Shown: piece after piece, positions 27,783 through 37,279 of the stretch
How positions within the stretch are numbered: the first letter of the stretch is position 1
Layout of the letters: each line of letters starts with the position of its first letter
Source: Shinella sp. UYSO24
Lineage (GTDB): Bacteria; Pseudomonadota; Alphaproteobacteria; Rhizobiales; Rhizobiaceae
Length of the DNA stretch: 64,000 bases
Direction: 5' to 3'
Assembly: GCA_902167985.1 (NCBI GenBank)
Contig: CABHNZ010000013.1
Coordinates: forward strand, 115,911 to 179,910
Position numbers and translations under genes: made by a program
The notes under the pieces: generated by a model
Database searches by the model: none
Told to the model about the DNA's origin: nothing
The model's input: only the letters and a program-made list of their open reading frames with translations

Positions 27783-29051
27783 ATGGATAACCGGATGACG
27801 AATACAGGGATAATGACCGACATGGATCTGGCCTGGAATAGTCCTGCGCATCGCGCCTATCTTGCGAAAGATGCGCTTCGGCAGTTCGATTTCTTCAAGC
27901 GGAGTCTCGATCCCAGAGGCGGATTTCACTACCAGGATTTTACCGGGCAACCGATTGCAGGTTCTCCGCGCGAATTGCATGCGACCGGGCGTATGGTTCA
28001 TGCCTATGCGCTTGGCCATCTGGCTGGGGTGCCAGGAGCGGCCGATATGGTCGATCACGGAATGAAGGCGCTCTGGGACCATCACCGGGACGCACGGCAT
28101 GGCGGCTACGTCTGGTCTTTTGCCTCCGGCGGCACTGTCGTTGACAGCAGGAAACTTGCTTACGGCCATGCTTTTGTGCTTCTCGCCGGCGCCAGTGCAA
28201 AACAGGCGGGCCATCCGCTTGCCGACCGGCTGATCGAGGACGCGCTCGACGTTATAGAAAACCGATACTGGGAAAGCGAATTCGGCCTTCTCAGCGAGGA
28301 ATATGCCGAGGATTGGTCGGAAATATCGACCTATCGCGGCATGAACGCCAACATGCATTACAGCGAAGCACTGATCGGACTAGCGGAGGCGACCGGCGAC
28401 CTGGCGCATTTGCGCCGGGCAGAGGGGATCTTCGGGTTCTTTGTCGGCCAGATCGCCTCTCAATACAATTGGCGCATACCCGAGCATTTCGACAGGCGGT
28501 GGAACGTCGATGGCCTCTATGAAGGCAATCCGATGTTTCGTCCGGCCGGCACGACGCCAGGCCATTCGCTGGAACTGTCGAGGCTGCTTTTGCAAGCCTG
28601 GGATCTTGGGGGCAGGGCGGAGGCGGTGCTGACCGAATGGTCCGAACGACTTTATGAGCGGGCATGCAACGACGGATGGCATCAGCGGAATGGCGCGTTC
28701 ATGTATACGGTCGATGTCGCCGGTGTTCCCCTGCGACCGGCCCGCTATTGGTGGCCGGTCACCGAGGCGATTGGAGCTGCTGCGGCCCGAATGAAACAGG
28801 CTCCCTCTTCTGATCGCGAGCGTGAATACACCAGATACTGGCAAGTGGCTCGTGACCTGTTCATCGATGAGCATGTGGGAGGCTGGATCCCGGAAGTCGA
28901 CGAAGTCGGTCGTCCGTCTGCTCTGCAGTTTGCCGGTAAGCCAGACATCTATCACTCGATCCAGGCCGATTTATACCCACTGGTCGGATCGCTTTCCAAC
29001 ATAGCGTCGTCTCTGCCGAACCTGCAGGCAATCGAGGGAGTTGAAGGCTAA
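27783..29051 (+). CDS. AGE-family epimerase/isomerase
   Basis: This is an N-acylglucosamine 2-epimerase family protein, 422 residues, forming an (alpha/alpha)6 barrel. Key features are FHYQDFTGQPIAGSPRELHATGRMVHAY, GLYEGNPMFRPAGTTPGHSLE (with the conserved His before Glu) and RPARYWWPVTEAI. Members include mannose, sulfoquinovose and cellobiose isomerases/epimerases, so the exact sugar is open. It lies 27 bases after the GH28 gene, which suggests consecutive steps: glycan cleavage, then interconversion of the released sugar. Intact. The first of three possible N-terminal Met codons (27783, 27795, 27813) is used here. Confidence 0.88.
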   Translation: MDNRMTNTGIMTDMDLAWNSPAHRAYLAKDALRQFDFFKRSLDPRGGFHYQDFTGQPIAGSPRELHATGRMVHAYALGHLAGVPGAADMVDHGMKALWDHHRDARHGGYVWSFASGGTVVDSRKLAYGHAFVLLAGASAKQAGHPLADRLIEDALDVIENRYWESEFGLLSEEYAEDWSEISTYRGMNANMHYSEALIGLAEATGDLAHLRRAEGIFGFFVGQIASQYNWRIPEHFDRRWNVDGLYEGNPMFRPAGTTPGHSLELSRLLLQAWDLGGRAEAVLTEWSERLYERACNDGWHQRNGAFMYTVDVAGVPLRPARYWWPVTEAIGAAAARMKQAPSSDREREYTRYWQVARDLFIDEHVGGWIPEVDEVGRPSALQFAGKPDIYHSIQADLYPLVGSLSNIASSLPNLQAIEGVEG

Positions 29052-29124
29052 GGGCAACGTCGCGTTGGAGTAACCGGCAGAGGAGCCGGACATTTCTTGC
29101 AAGCAATGGACCTGGAGGAGGCAC

Positions 29125-30725
29125 ATGACGCTATTGATAAGGCAAGCGTGGACGAGGGCGGTGGGGGCTATGGCCGTACTGCTCCTCACAATGTTGCCGG
29201 CCGCGGCAAAGACACCGGCGGATACGCTCGTATACGCGACGTCGCTTGCACAGGTGATTTCACTCGACCCCCACCAGAACAGTGATTCCACCAGCACGGA
29301 GATCATGGCCAACCTCTATGACCGTCTGGTTGCGGCCACTGCTGATGGCCATCTTGTGCCGCAGCTGGCGGTGAGCTGGGAGATCACGCCGAGGGCGATT
29401 ACCTTCAAGCTGCGAGACAATGCGACGTTCGAGAGCGGCCGCCCTGTGACTGCCGACGACGTTGCATGGTCCTTCATCCGACTGATGAAGATGAACCAGG
29501 CGGTCGCCGCGAAATATGTCTATGCCGGTTATTCTGCGGCCAATATCGAGAGCATGGTCCATGTCGAGGATCCGCACACGTTCCGGCTCGACCTGACCGG
29601 CAAGATGGCCGGCGATCTGCTGCTGTTCCGCCTTGCCGAAGTCTCAGCCAGCGTCGTCGATCGCAAGCTCGTTGAAGGGCATCAGAACGCCGGTGACTGG
29701 GGCAACGAATGGCTGCGCATCAATTCTGCCGGCTCCGGGCCGTTCAGGCTCGATCGCTGGCGGCCCAATGAAATGGTCATCCTTTCGGCCCGGCCCGAAT
29801 ACTGGAGCGGTCCGCCAAAGCTGAAACGCGTCATCATGCGCCACGTCGCCGAAAGCCAGATCCAACGGCTGATGCTGGAGCGCGGCGATGCGGATATCGC
29901 AGCGCTTTTGTCATCGAGCGACATCAGCTATTTCGGCCGCAAGCCCGGTATCGCGATCCAGAGCGTGCCGACTGGCGGTTTCTACGTGCTATCAATGAAT
30001 GCCAGCCACAAGCCGCTGGACAATCCCAAGGTCCGTGAAGCGATCTTCAAGGCGATCAATTTTCCGGCCATCCAGAAAAGCATCATCGGCCCCTACGGCC
30101 AGACGCGGCATATTCCTGTACCCAGCAATTTCGCCGATGCAATCCCGGATCCTGCCGAATGGTCCTATGACATCGAGGGCGCCAAGAAACTGCTTGCAGA
30201 AGCCGGTTATCCGAATGGCTTTTCCATCACGATCAAGACCATAGCCCAGCCGCCGCGTGTCGATCTGGCAACGGCGATCCAGGCGGCACTCGCGGATGTC
30301 GGCATCAAGGTCGATGTCCTGCAAGGCTCGGGCGCGATATCGTCTCGGCCCACAGGGCGCGCGATTTCGACATGCTGATCCCGCAGACCAGCGCCTACAT
30401 GTCGAACGTCCTCGGTTCCATGGAGCAGTTCTCGTCCAATCCGGACAATTCGGTGAAGGCCAATAATGCAGGCAACTTCGTCTGGCGGTCGGCCTGGGAC
30501 ATTCCGGACCTGACCAAGCTGACGGCCACCGCCATGCGTGAGCAGGATCCCGCCAAGCGGTCGGCCATGTATGTCGAGATGCAGAACCTCTTCGTGTCGC
30601 TCTCGCCTGCCGTCTTCCCCATGTATGAGCGCGCCAATCCGATTGCGCTCAGTTCGAGGGTGACGGGCTACGAGGGGCATCCGTTGAGCGCTGTCAGGCT
30701 CGAAAACGTAAGCAAGACCAACTGA
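29125..30725 (+). CDS. Dpp/Opp-type substrate-binding protein, second system (one-base frameshift)
   Basis: CTGGAGGAGGCAC precedes ATG 29125. A signal peptide (VGAMAVLLLTMLPAAAKT) is followed by family 5 features: LVPQLAVSWEITPRAITFKLRDNATFESG, NSAGSGPFRLDRW, NPKVREAIFKAINFPAI and GAKKLLAEAGYPNGF. The frame breaks near 30333; one base gives DIVSAHRARDFDML and a product of 533 residues ending at 30725. It heads a complete binding protein-permease-permease-ATPase-ATPase operon, which the first system of this island is not. Confidence 0.9.
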
Positions 30726-30739
30726 TGGGAGGTCAGTCC

Positions 30740-31765
30740 ATGGTTGCTGCACGCATCAAATCATTCGCAACGAAGGTGCAACAGTTCGTCGTCAGCATGA
30801 TCGCGCTGATTGCCGTCACCTTCATCATCGGCAGGCTCCTGCCGACAGACCCCGTCGGCGCGATCGTCGGCGAAATGGCGAGCCCCGCCGCCTATGCGGC
30901 GATGCGCGAGAAACTCGGGCTGGATCAGCCGATCATCGTCCAGTTCTGGCGCTATCTCGTCAGTCTTCTGCATGGCGATCTCGGCGTTGCGGCGCTAACG
31001 GGACGGCCCGTCATTCAGGACATCGGCCTTGCCTTCCCGGCGACGCTGGAACTGGCGACGCTTGCCATCATCATCTCGGTGGTCTGCGGCGTGCCGCTCG
31101 GCCTTGCCGCAGCCCTCAACCGCGATACGCTGATCGACCAGATCGCCCGCGTCATCTCGCTGGTGGGACATTCCGTGCCGGTCTTCTGGTTCGGCATCGT
31201 CGGGCTGGTGATCTTCTATGCACAGCTCGGCCTTATCGGCGGCCCCGGTCGCGTCGATGTCTTCTATGAGGGTCTCATTCCCGAACATACGGGCATGATC
31301 CTCGTCGACAGTCTCCTGGCCGTTAATACCGAGATCTTCCTCAATGCCATGAAGCATATCATCCTGCCGGCACTGATGCTGGCCTATGCGGCCATGGCCT
31401 ATATCACCCGCATGACGCGCGCCTTCACACTCGAGCAGTTGTCGCAGGATTATGTCATCGCAGCACGCGCCAAGGGCGCCCGCAGCAGCCGCATCCTCTG
31501 GCAGCATATCCTGCCGAACATCGCAGTCCAGCTCGCGACGATCCTTGCGATTTCCTATGGTGGCCTTCTCGAAGGTGCGGTGGTGACGGAGATCGTCTTC
31601 TCCTGGCCGGGGATCGGCCAGTACATGACGTCGGCGCTGACCATCGGCGACATGAATGCGGTCGTTGCCTGCACGATCGTCATCGGCACGGTCTTCATGC
31701 TCCTGAACTTCCTCTCGGATCTCGCCTATTCCATGCTGGATCCACGCACCCGCGAGGCACGCTGA
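30740..31765 (+). CDS. DppB-type ABC permease, second system
   Basis: From ATG 30740 (MVAARIKSFATK), with GGGAGGTCAGTCC upstream, this gives 341 residues; an earlier ATG at 30725 is less likely. There are six membrane helices, the typical N-terminal FIIGRLLPTDPVGAIVG, LGLDQPIIVQFWRYL, the EAA-type loop YVIAARAKGARSSRILWQHILPN, and GAVVTEIVFSWPGIGQYM. It partners with the next gene to form the translocation pore. Intact. Confidence 0.93.
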   Translation: MVAARIKSFATKVQQFVVSMIALIAVTFIIGRLLPTDPVGAIVGEMASPAAYAAMREKLGLDQPIIVQFWRYLVSLLHGDLGVAALTGRPVIQDIGLAFPATLELATLAIIISVVCGVPLGLAAALNRDTLIDQIARVISLVGHSVPVFWFGIVGLVIFYAQLGLIGGPGRVDVFYEGLIPEHTGMILVDSLLAVNTEIFLNAMKHIILPALMLAYAAMAYITRMTRAFTLEQLSQDYVIAARAKGARSSRILWQHILPNIAVQLATILAISYGGLLEGAVVTEIVFSWPGIGQYMTSALTIGDMNAVVACTIVIGTVFMLLNFLSDLAYSMLDPRTREAR

Positions 31766-31766
31766 T

Positions 31767-32663
31767 ATGAATGGCAACACCACTGTTCAAAAAGCCGCCG
31801 GCGGGCGGGACTATCTGGCGCCTGTGCGCCGGTTTCTCGGATCCCTGGCGCATGAGCCATTGGGGATGATCGCCTTTGCGGTTGTCGCACTTCTGCTGCT
31901 GGTCGCAATCTTCGCACCGCTGCTTGCTCCTTACGAGCCGGCGCGCCAGAACCTCCAGAATGTTCTTCAGGCACCCTCCTGGGCGCATCTCATGGGCACT
32001 GACGAGTTCGGGCGCGATATTTTGAGCCGCGTGATCTGGGGCACCCGCATCACGCTGCGCACCGTCTTTTCCGTCTCGGCGATCGTCGGTCCGATCGGGC
32101 TGCTAATCGGTGTGACGGCAGGCTATTTCGGCGGCCGGATCGACGCTTTCCTGATGCGCTGCACCGACATCGTCCTGTCCTTCCCGTCGCTGGTTCTGGC
32201 CTTGACCTTTGCCGCGGCACTGGGGGCAGGGCTCAATACGGCGATCATCGCGATCGCGCTCACCTCCTGGCCGCCGATCGCGCGTCTGGCGCGAGCCGAG
32301 GCGCTCGTCGTGCGCAACACGGATTATGTGGCGGCAGCACGGCTTTATGGCATTGGCGCCTTCCGCATGATCCTCTTCTACATCACGCCGATGTGCCTTC
32401 CCTCCGTCATCGTGCGCCTCACGCTCAACATGGCGACGATCACCCTGACGGCAGCCTCGCTCGGCTTTCTCGGTCTTGGCGCGCAGCCGCCATTGCCGGA
32501 ATGGGGCGCGATGATCTCCGGCGGGCGCCGCTTCATCCTCGATAACTGGTGGGTGGCGCTGATGCCGGGCTTTGCGATCCTGATCACCAGCCTGTCGCTC
32601 AACATTGTTGGGGATACGCTGCGCGACATCCTCGATCCACGTCACAAGAGGGCAGGGACATGA
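31767..32663 (+). CDS. DppC-type ABC permease, second system
   Basis: This is a 298-residue permease beginning one base after the previous stop. It has the full DppC layout: cytoplasmic N-terminus, first helix at about 35-55, LMGTDEFGRDILSRVIWG, ADIVLSFPS-like stretch CTDIVLSFPSLVLAL, loop YVAAARLYGIGAFRMILFYITP, and the family ending ASLGFLGLGAQPPLPEWGAM and NIVGDTLRDILDPR. It overlaps the ATPase start by four bases. Intact, unlike its counterpart at 25.6 kb. Confidence 0.93.
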   Translation: MNGNTTVQKAAGGRDYLAPVRRFLGSLAHEPLGMIAFAVVALLLLVAIFAPLLAPYEPARQNLQNVLQAPSWAHLMGTDEFGRDILSRVIWGTRITLRTVFSVSAIVGPIGLLIGVTAGYFGGRIDAFLMRCTDIVLSFPSLVLALTFAAALGAGLNTAIIAIALTSWPPIARLARAEALVVRNTDYVAAARLYGIGAFRMILFYITPMCLPSVIVRLTLNMATITLTAASLGFLGLGAQPPLPEWGAMISGGRRFILDNWWVALMPGFAILITSLSLNIVGDTLRDILDPRHKRAGT

Positions 32664-33519
32664 CCGATACTCCCGCAAGCGACAAGATCCTTCTCGATAT
32701 CCGCAATCTGGTCGTCAGCTATGCAGGCAGCGGTCTTCGTGCCGTCGATGGCGTCGACTTGACGCTCACCCGCACCAAGCTGGGGCTGGTTGGCGAAAGC
32801 GGCTCCGGCAAGAGTACGGTCGGCCGGGCCATCATGCGGCTGCTACCGCCATCGGCCCGGATCAGCGCCGACAAGCTCCTGTTCAACGGCATGGACCTCA
32901 GCCACGCCTCACAGGATGATATGGCGAAGCTTCGCGGCAACCAGATCGCGCTCATCATGCAGGACCCGCGATATTCGCTGAACCCCGTCCTGACCATCGG
33001 CAAGCAGGTGGCCGAGACCGCCATCCTGCATCAGGGGCTGAGCGGTAAAAGTGCGCGCGAAGCCGCACGCGCATGCTGGAGCGCGTCAAGATCCGCGATG
33101 TCGACCGGGTGATGGATAGCTATCCGCACCAGATTTCCGGCGGCATGGGACAGCGCGTGATGATTGCCGCCATGCTGATGACCAAGCCGAAGCTCGTCAT
33201 TGCCGACGAACCCACGTCTGCACTGGATGTCAGCGTGCGCGGCGAAGTCCTGCATCTGCTGGACGAGCTGGTGGAGGAGAACGGTTCCGGCCTCATCCTG
33301 ATCAGCCATGATATCCGTATGGTCTCGGCCTTCTGCCAGGATATCGCGGTCATGTATCACGGGCGGGTGGTCGAGCGGCTGAGTTCGCTGGGCAGCGCGC
33401 AGCACCCCTATACGCGCGGCCTGATCGAGGCGATGCCTGACCCGCTTCATCGGGTACGGCGTCTCAAGGTGCCGGATAGGAAGGTGCTGGAACAGGCAGA
33501 CACATGGAGGACGCAATGA
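32660..33519 (+). CDS. DppD-type ABC ATPase (one-base frameshift)
   Basis: The first ATPase of the importer. Walker A is GLVGESGSGKST, Q-loop IALIMQDPRYSLNP, signature ISGGMGQRVMIAAML, Walker B LVIADEPTSALDV, and the H-loop LISHDIRMV. A frame break at about 33070 needs one base (giving AARAMLERV); the whole is then 286 residues. It ends with the oligopeptide-family tail AQHPYTRGLIEAMPDP. It overlaps the next ATPase. Confidence 0.92.
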
Positions 33520-34274
33520 TCGAAGTCGAAGGTCTGAACGTAAGCTACGGTTCGGGGAACAATGTCAATCATGTCGTCCGCAACGTGAGCTTCAGGGTGG
33601 AGCGTGGCGAGACTGTCGGGATCGTCGGCGAGTCCGGCTGCGGAAAATCCACCGTCCTGCGCAGTCTCGTCGGGTTGGAAGGTGGTTGGACCGGCCGTAT
33701 CTCGATGGACGGGCGCCAATTATCGCCGCGCCGCAGCCGAGAGGATCTCAAGGTTGCCCAGATGGTGTTCCAGGATCCGTTCGGCTCCCTGCATCCGCGC
33801 CACCGGATTGGCACGGCGCTGTCTGAGCCCGCCCGGTCCATGGGCCTGCCGCATGATCGGGAAGATGTGGGGGCTGCCTTGGAGGCCGTCGGCCTGCCGC
33901 GCGGTTTCGCGGCGCGCTTTCCCCATGAATTGTCCGGTGGTCAGCGCCAGCGTGTCGCGATTGCCCGCGCCATGATCGTCGAGCCGCCGATCCTGCTCCT
34001 CGACGAGCCGACCTCTGCGCTGGATGTGAGCGTGCAGGCGGAAGTCTTGAACCTTCTGGCCGACCGGAAGGACGAGAAAGGCCTGACTTTCGTCCTCGTC
34101 AGCCATGATCTTTCAGTCGTATCGCATATGTGTGACCGGGTTCTGGTGATGGAACGGGGGGAGATCGTCGACGAACTCACGCCGGACGATATTGCCGCTT
34201 CGCGCGCCAAGAGCGCTTATGCGACGTCGCTCATCAAGGCCAGTTTCTATGGTCATGCCACCGGGGCGCCATAG
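33516..34274 (+). CDS. DppF-type ABC ATPase
   Basis: The second ATPase. Start ATG 33516 (MIEVEGLNVSYG) is preceded by GGAGGACGCA and overlaps the upstream stop (ATGA). Walker A IVGESGCGKST, Q-loop MVFQDPFGSLHPR, signature LSGGQRQRVAIARA, Walker B ILLLDEPTSALDV and VSHDLSVV are all intact in 252 residues. It is somewhat shorter than many DppF proteins, lacking the long C-terminal oligopeptide extension. It ends the operon; no terminator hairpin with a T run was evident after it. Confidence 0.93.
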   Translation: MIEVEGLNVSYGSGNNVNHVVRNVSFRVERGETVGIVGESGCGKSTVLRSLVGLEGGWTGRISMDGRQLSPRRSREDLKVAQMVFQDPFGSLHPRHRIGTALSEPARSMGLPHDREDVGAALEAVGLPRGFAARFPHELSGGQRQRVAIARAMIVEPPILLLDEPTSALDVSVQAEVLNLLADRKDEKGLTFVLVSHDLSVVSHMCDRVLVMERGEIVDELTPDDIAASRAKSAYATSLIKASFYGHATGAP

Positions 34275-34496
34275 CAACCTGGATCGGTGGATTGGGATCT
34301 CATACCAGGAACTCGCATAAGCAGGCCGATGTGATAGATCGGAAGTTGGTTCGCGGCGATACCAGCAAATTCAGGCAGTTCTATACGAGTGACATGCAGT
34401 AACGTGTTGTCAAGGCAAGTTTCACGAGGTGATCAAACTGCATGCCGGTGGTGCGCATTGCGTCAAGGTGCCCTCGTCCAGAAACGCTGCATCGAA

Positions 34497-35603
34497 TCAG
34501 GACGCCCCCATCGCCACTACCCGTAACTGATGATGCAAGGGATCGGCTGAGGGGGGCAGCGGCAATTCGGTCGGCCGTGCGGTCTCAACGCGATTCCGCC
34601 CAAGGGCTTTCGCCCGGTACAGCGCGCCATCGGCGCTTGCAAGCATTCCGGCAAGGTCGGGGCAGTCCGGTGCAGCAAGGCCGATACTGACGGTGGCACC
34701 GTTTTTCAAACCCTCTGCCCGAGCGGCTGCTTTGGCGAACCGGCTTGCGATCGCCGAGCCGCGATCGAGAGCCTGTGAATGGTCGCACCGAGGCAGAAGC
34801 GCAGCGAATTCCTCACCACCCAGCCGGACAATAAGCGCGTCGGGCCCCGCTTCTCGCGGGCGGTTTCGGCGAACAACTGCAAAACCTTATCTCCGGTTGG
34901 ATGTCCATGCGGTCGTTGATCGCCTTGAAGTGGTCAATGTCGAACGCGAGCAGGGAGACAGGGTCACCATGCCGCTCCCGGAGGATCTGAGCTGCCTGCT
35001 CAAAAAGGCGTGACGGTTTGCAAGCCCTGTCAACTGATCGGTTTGTGACATGTGGAGCAGGTGGAGCTTTTCCTCCTCTCGAATAATCATCAGAAAGGAC
35101 ATCGGCATCGCTACCGAGTACAAGACGGCCTCGTACATCGTCGCCTTCCCGACGATGGAGATAATATCTTGCCCGTACCACTGGAGGAGAAAAGGGGCAA
35201 TGAACGCCCGGCCAAGGTAAAACACGGCGTGGACGGCCGAGATCAATACGGCGATCGGAACTGAGCGCAATCTCTGGATTGTGCGGCTGCGCAGAAGTAT
35301 CCATGCTGTCAGGCCGCAGGTCAGCGCGATGGGAATAGACGAGACATGGTTCCAGAAGGCGGCCGGGAAGTGCGTGCCAGCGATCGCCCAGGCGATGGCT
35401 AGGAAGCTCAATGCTGCGACGGACGGCCAGAAATACCATTGACCGTCGAGGCCTGCTATGGCGTTAAGGACCAGAAGGTAGCCCAACATCATTAGAATAT
35501 TGACCGCCCCCATGCCGAGCGCGACCGGAAAGTGGCTGCGGTTCATTTCAAGCACGCACCCGAGAACGAACGCGAAGAGTGCCGCGGCCAGAACACCGAG
35601 CAC
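34497..35603 (-). CDS. Membrane diguanylate cyclase (GGDEF), three one-base frameshifts
   Basis: It makes the second messenger c-di-GMP. The N-terminal half has about six membrane helices. The cyclase domain reads QTDQLTGLANRHAF, then SLLAFDIDHFKAIND, HPTGDKVLQLFAETAR, LIVRLGGEEFAALLP (active-site GGEEF) and SADGALYRAKALGRNRVE. Three breaks, each healed by one base, are at 35002-35006 (AAAAA), about 34910 and 34842-34848. Corrected length is about 369 residues from GTG 35603; the upstream frame stays open, so the true start may be earlier. An inhibitory RxxD site before GGEEF is not obvious. It may link c-di-GMP levels to the surrounding uptake genes. Confidence 0.82.
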
Positions 35604-35707
35604 ACGTGCGCGACCTGGATGTGCCTGCCTTACGTCAAAGCCTACAGGGTGGTCTTTATAAGATTCTTTACGTCGCCTCTGATATCGCCGATATGGTTGG
35701 CGTAACC

Positions 35708-36511
35708 TTAAGCGTGCTGTTGAGTGCCGGGATGGGGCATTACTCCCATTTCAACCCCGTACACCAATCTTAGGCGGTCAGGCGTCATGATGTCCGCCGG
35801 CGTCCCGCGCGCAATCAACCTGCCGGTATGCAGGGCTATAATGTCATCGCAGAAGCGTGCAGCCATATTGACGTCATGTAGAACGGCGACGGTGCCAATG
35901 CCTCGATCTTTCGAAAGGCGATGAATCAAAGCAAGCATTTCCACCTGATGAGCGATGTCGAGCGCTGAAGTTGGTCCGTCGAGGAGCAGGCATTCGGCAT
36001 CCTGGGCAACAAGCATCGCTAGCCACGCGCGCTCACGCTCTCCGCCGGAAAGGGTATCGACCAGGCGGTCCGCCAGACCAATGACATCCGTCAGATGCAT
36101 CGCATCTTCGACCTTCTGGCCATTAGCCTAACTGAAACGGCCAAGCGCTCCATGCCAGGGGTAACGACCCAGCCTCACAAGTTCACGGTCACGCATACCA
36201 GCTGTAACAGGTATCTGTTGCGGAAGATAAGCGACCTTGCGGGCGTACTGCCTATCAGTCCACTCGCTGAGATTTTTCCCCTCGAAGCGGATACTGCCGC
36301 CCGAGGCTGGTTGGTGCCGCGCCAAAAGTTTGAGAAATGCCGATTTCCCGGAGCCCTTATGTCCGATCAATCCAACAAATCTGCCGGTGGGTACCTTCAT
36401 AGCCAGCGACTGCACAAGGGCGCTGTCGGAGACGGCGAAAGAGACATTTTCGAGCTCGAACAAGGCTATAGTGGCGTCAGAAATCGCAGGTTTTAAGGCG
36501 TGTCTCGGCAT
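35708..36511 (-). pseudogene. fhuC: FhuC-type siderophore ABC ATPase, decayed
   Basis: This is the ATPase of the first siderophore operon, starting MPRHALKPAISDATIALF at 36511. It has an in-frame TAG at 36128-36130 between GALGRFS and ANGQKVEDAM, where the family usually has a sense codon. Conserved sites are altered: Walker A GHKGSGKSA (family GHNGSGKST), signature LSGGERERAW (family GGERQR) and Walker B LLLDGPTSALD, with the catalytic Glu replaced by Gly (GGA). These are substitutions, unlike the deletion-type breaks elsewhere, so I consider the gene truly inactive. The upstream fhuF frame reads into it without a stop, probably because of a missing base. Confidence 0.8.
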
Positions 36512-36524
36512 AAGCTTGCCCAGA

Positions 36525-37279
36525 TCATACGAGTTGTGTTTGCGATTTGTCCCGCCTCGGTTTTTTGGAGGGACTTCTTCCAATGGACAGGTCCCGCAGA
36601 GTTTCAAGGAAGGGATAAGATATCTCAGGCAACAGACTTTTCGTTTTCGGACATGTTGTCCGTCGGCGCGCTCGTAGCGTATCGGCTCGAATAGCGGGTT
36701 CCGCCTTCCGTCGTGCCAGAGCCTGCTTGCCAGCAGGTCTCGCCCGTGCCGCACACCGGGTGTCTCTCCTGCCAACCGAGCACAGTGGCCGACAACATTT
36801 TCGACAATGTTTCCAACGTTTGCCCAGAGAACCTTCTGCGGCAGCATGCTGGCGTTGGATATGCTTGTAATCAGCGGCGCCACATGGCCATTAAACAAAT
36901 CACCGAAACGGCCTGAGAAATCCGCTGCTTCTATCGCACTGCCTGCATCATCAAAGAAGAAGGTGCTGGGCCGCGCATCATCCATGAGTGCGACACCAAC
37001 CTGATCCAGGCGCAGTGGCAGTGCCCGATCCAGCACGAGATTGATCGCAAGCGTCGGCATGAGGAGGTGTGAGAAATACTGCTTTGACCACTGCGATGCC
37101 ACCGCTCGCGGATCTGGTTCCGCATAGTTTCCTGCGAATATCTTTAGGATTTCCGCCATACGCCGGTCATCGAGCAAAAGCTGGCAGGCAATGATACCGT
37201 CCCGGCCATCTTGGAGACAGAGGCGATCACCCGTTGCCGCCAGGGATCCGGAGAACAATTGGCTATATTCGGCGATCAT
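36525..37279 (-). CDS. fhuF: FhuF-type siderophore-iron reductase (probable frameshift at end)
   Basis: FhuF reduces ferric siderophores in the cytoplasm with a [2Fe-2S] cluster. The cluster motif CCLRYLIPSLKLCGTCPL lies at residues 216-233. The N-terminal part (ASQWSKQYFSHLLMPTLAINL) is typical. The frame as given continues into fhuC with no stop. Adding one base to the six-T run at 36561-36566 would end the protein after about 250 residues at the stop 36525-36527, the normal size, so I place the end there. ATG 37279 overlaps the fhuB end by 17 bases. Confidence 0.82.

Noticed and set aside
26718..28358. 546-codon minus-strand frame
   Set aside because: It is antisense to both GH28 and AGE genes and resembles nothing; the plus-strand genes have catalytic motifs.
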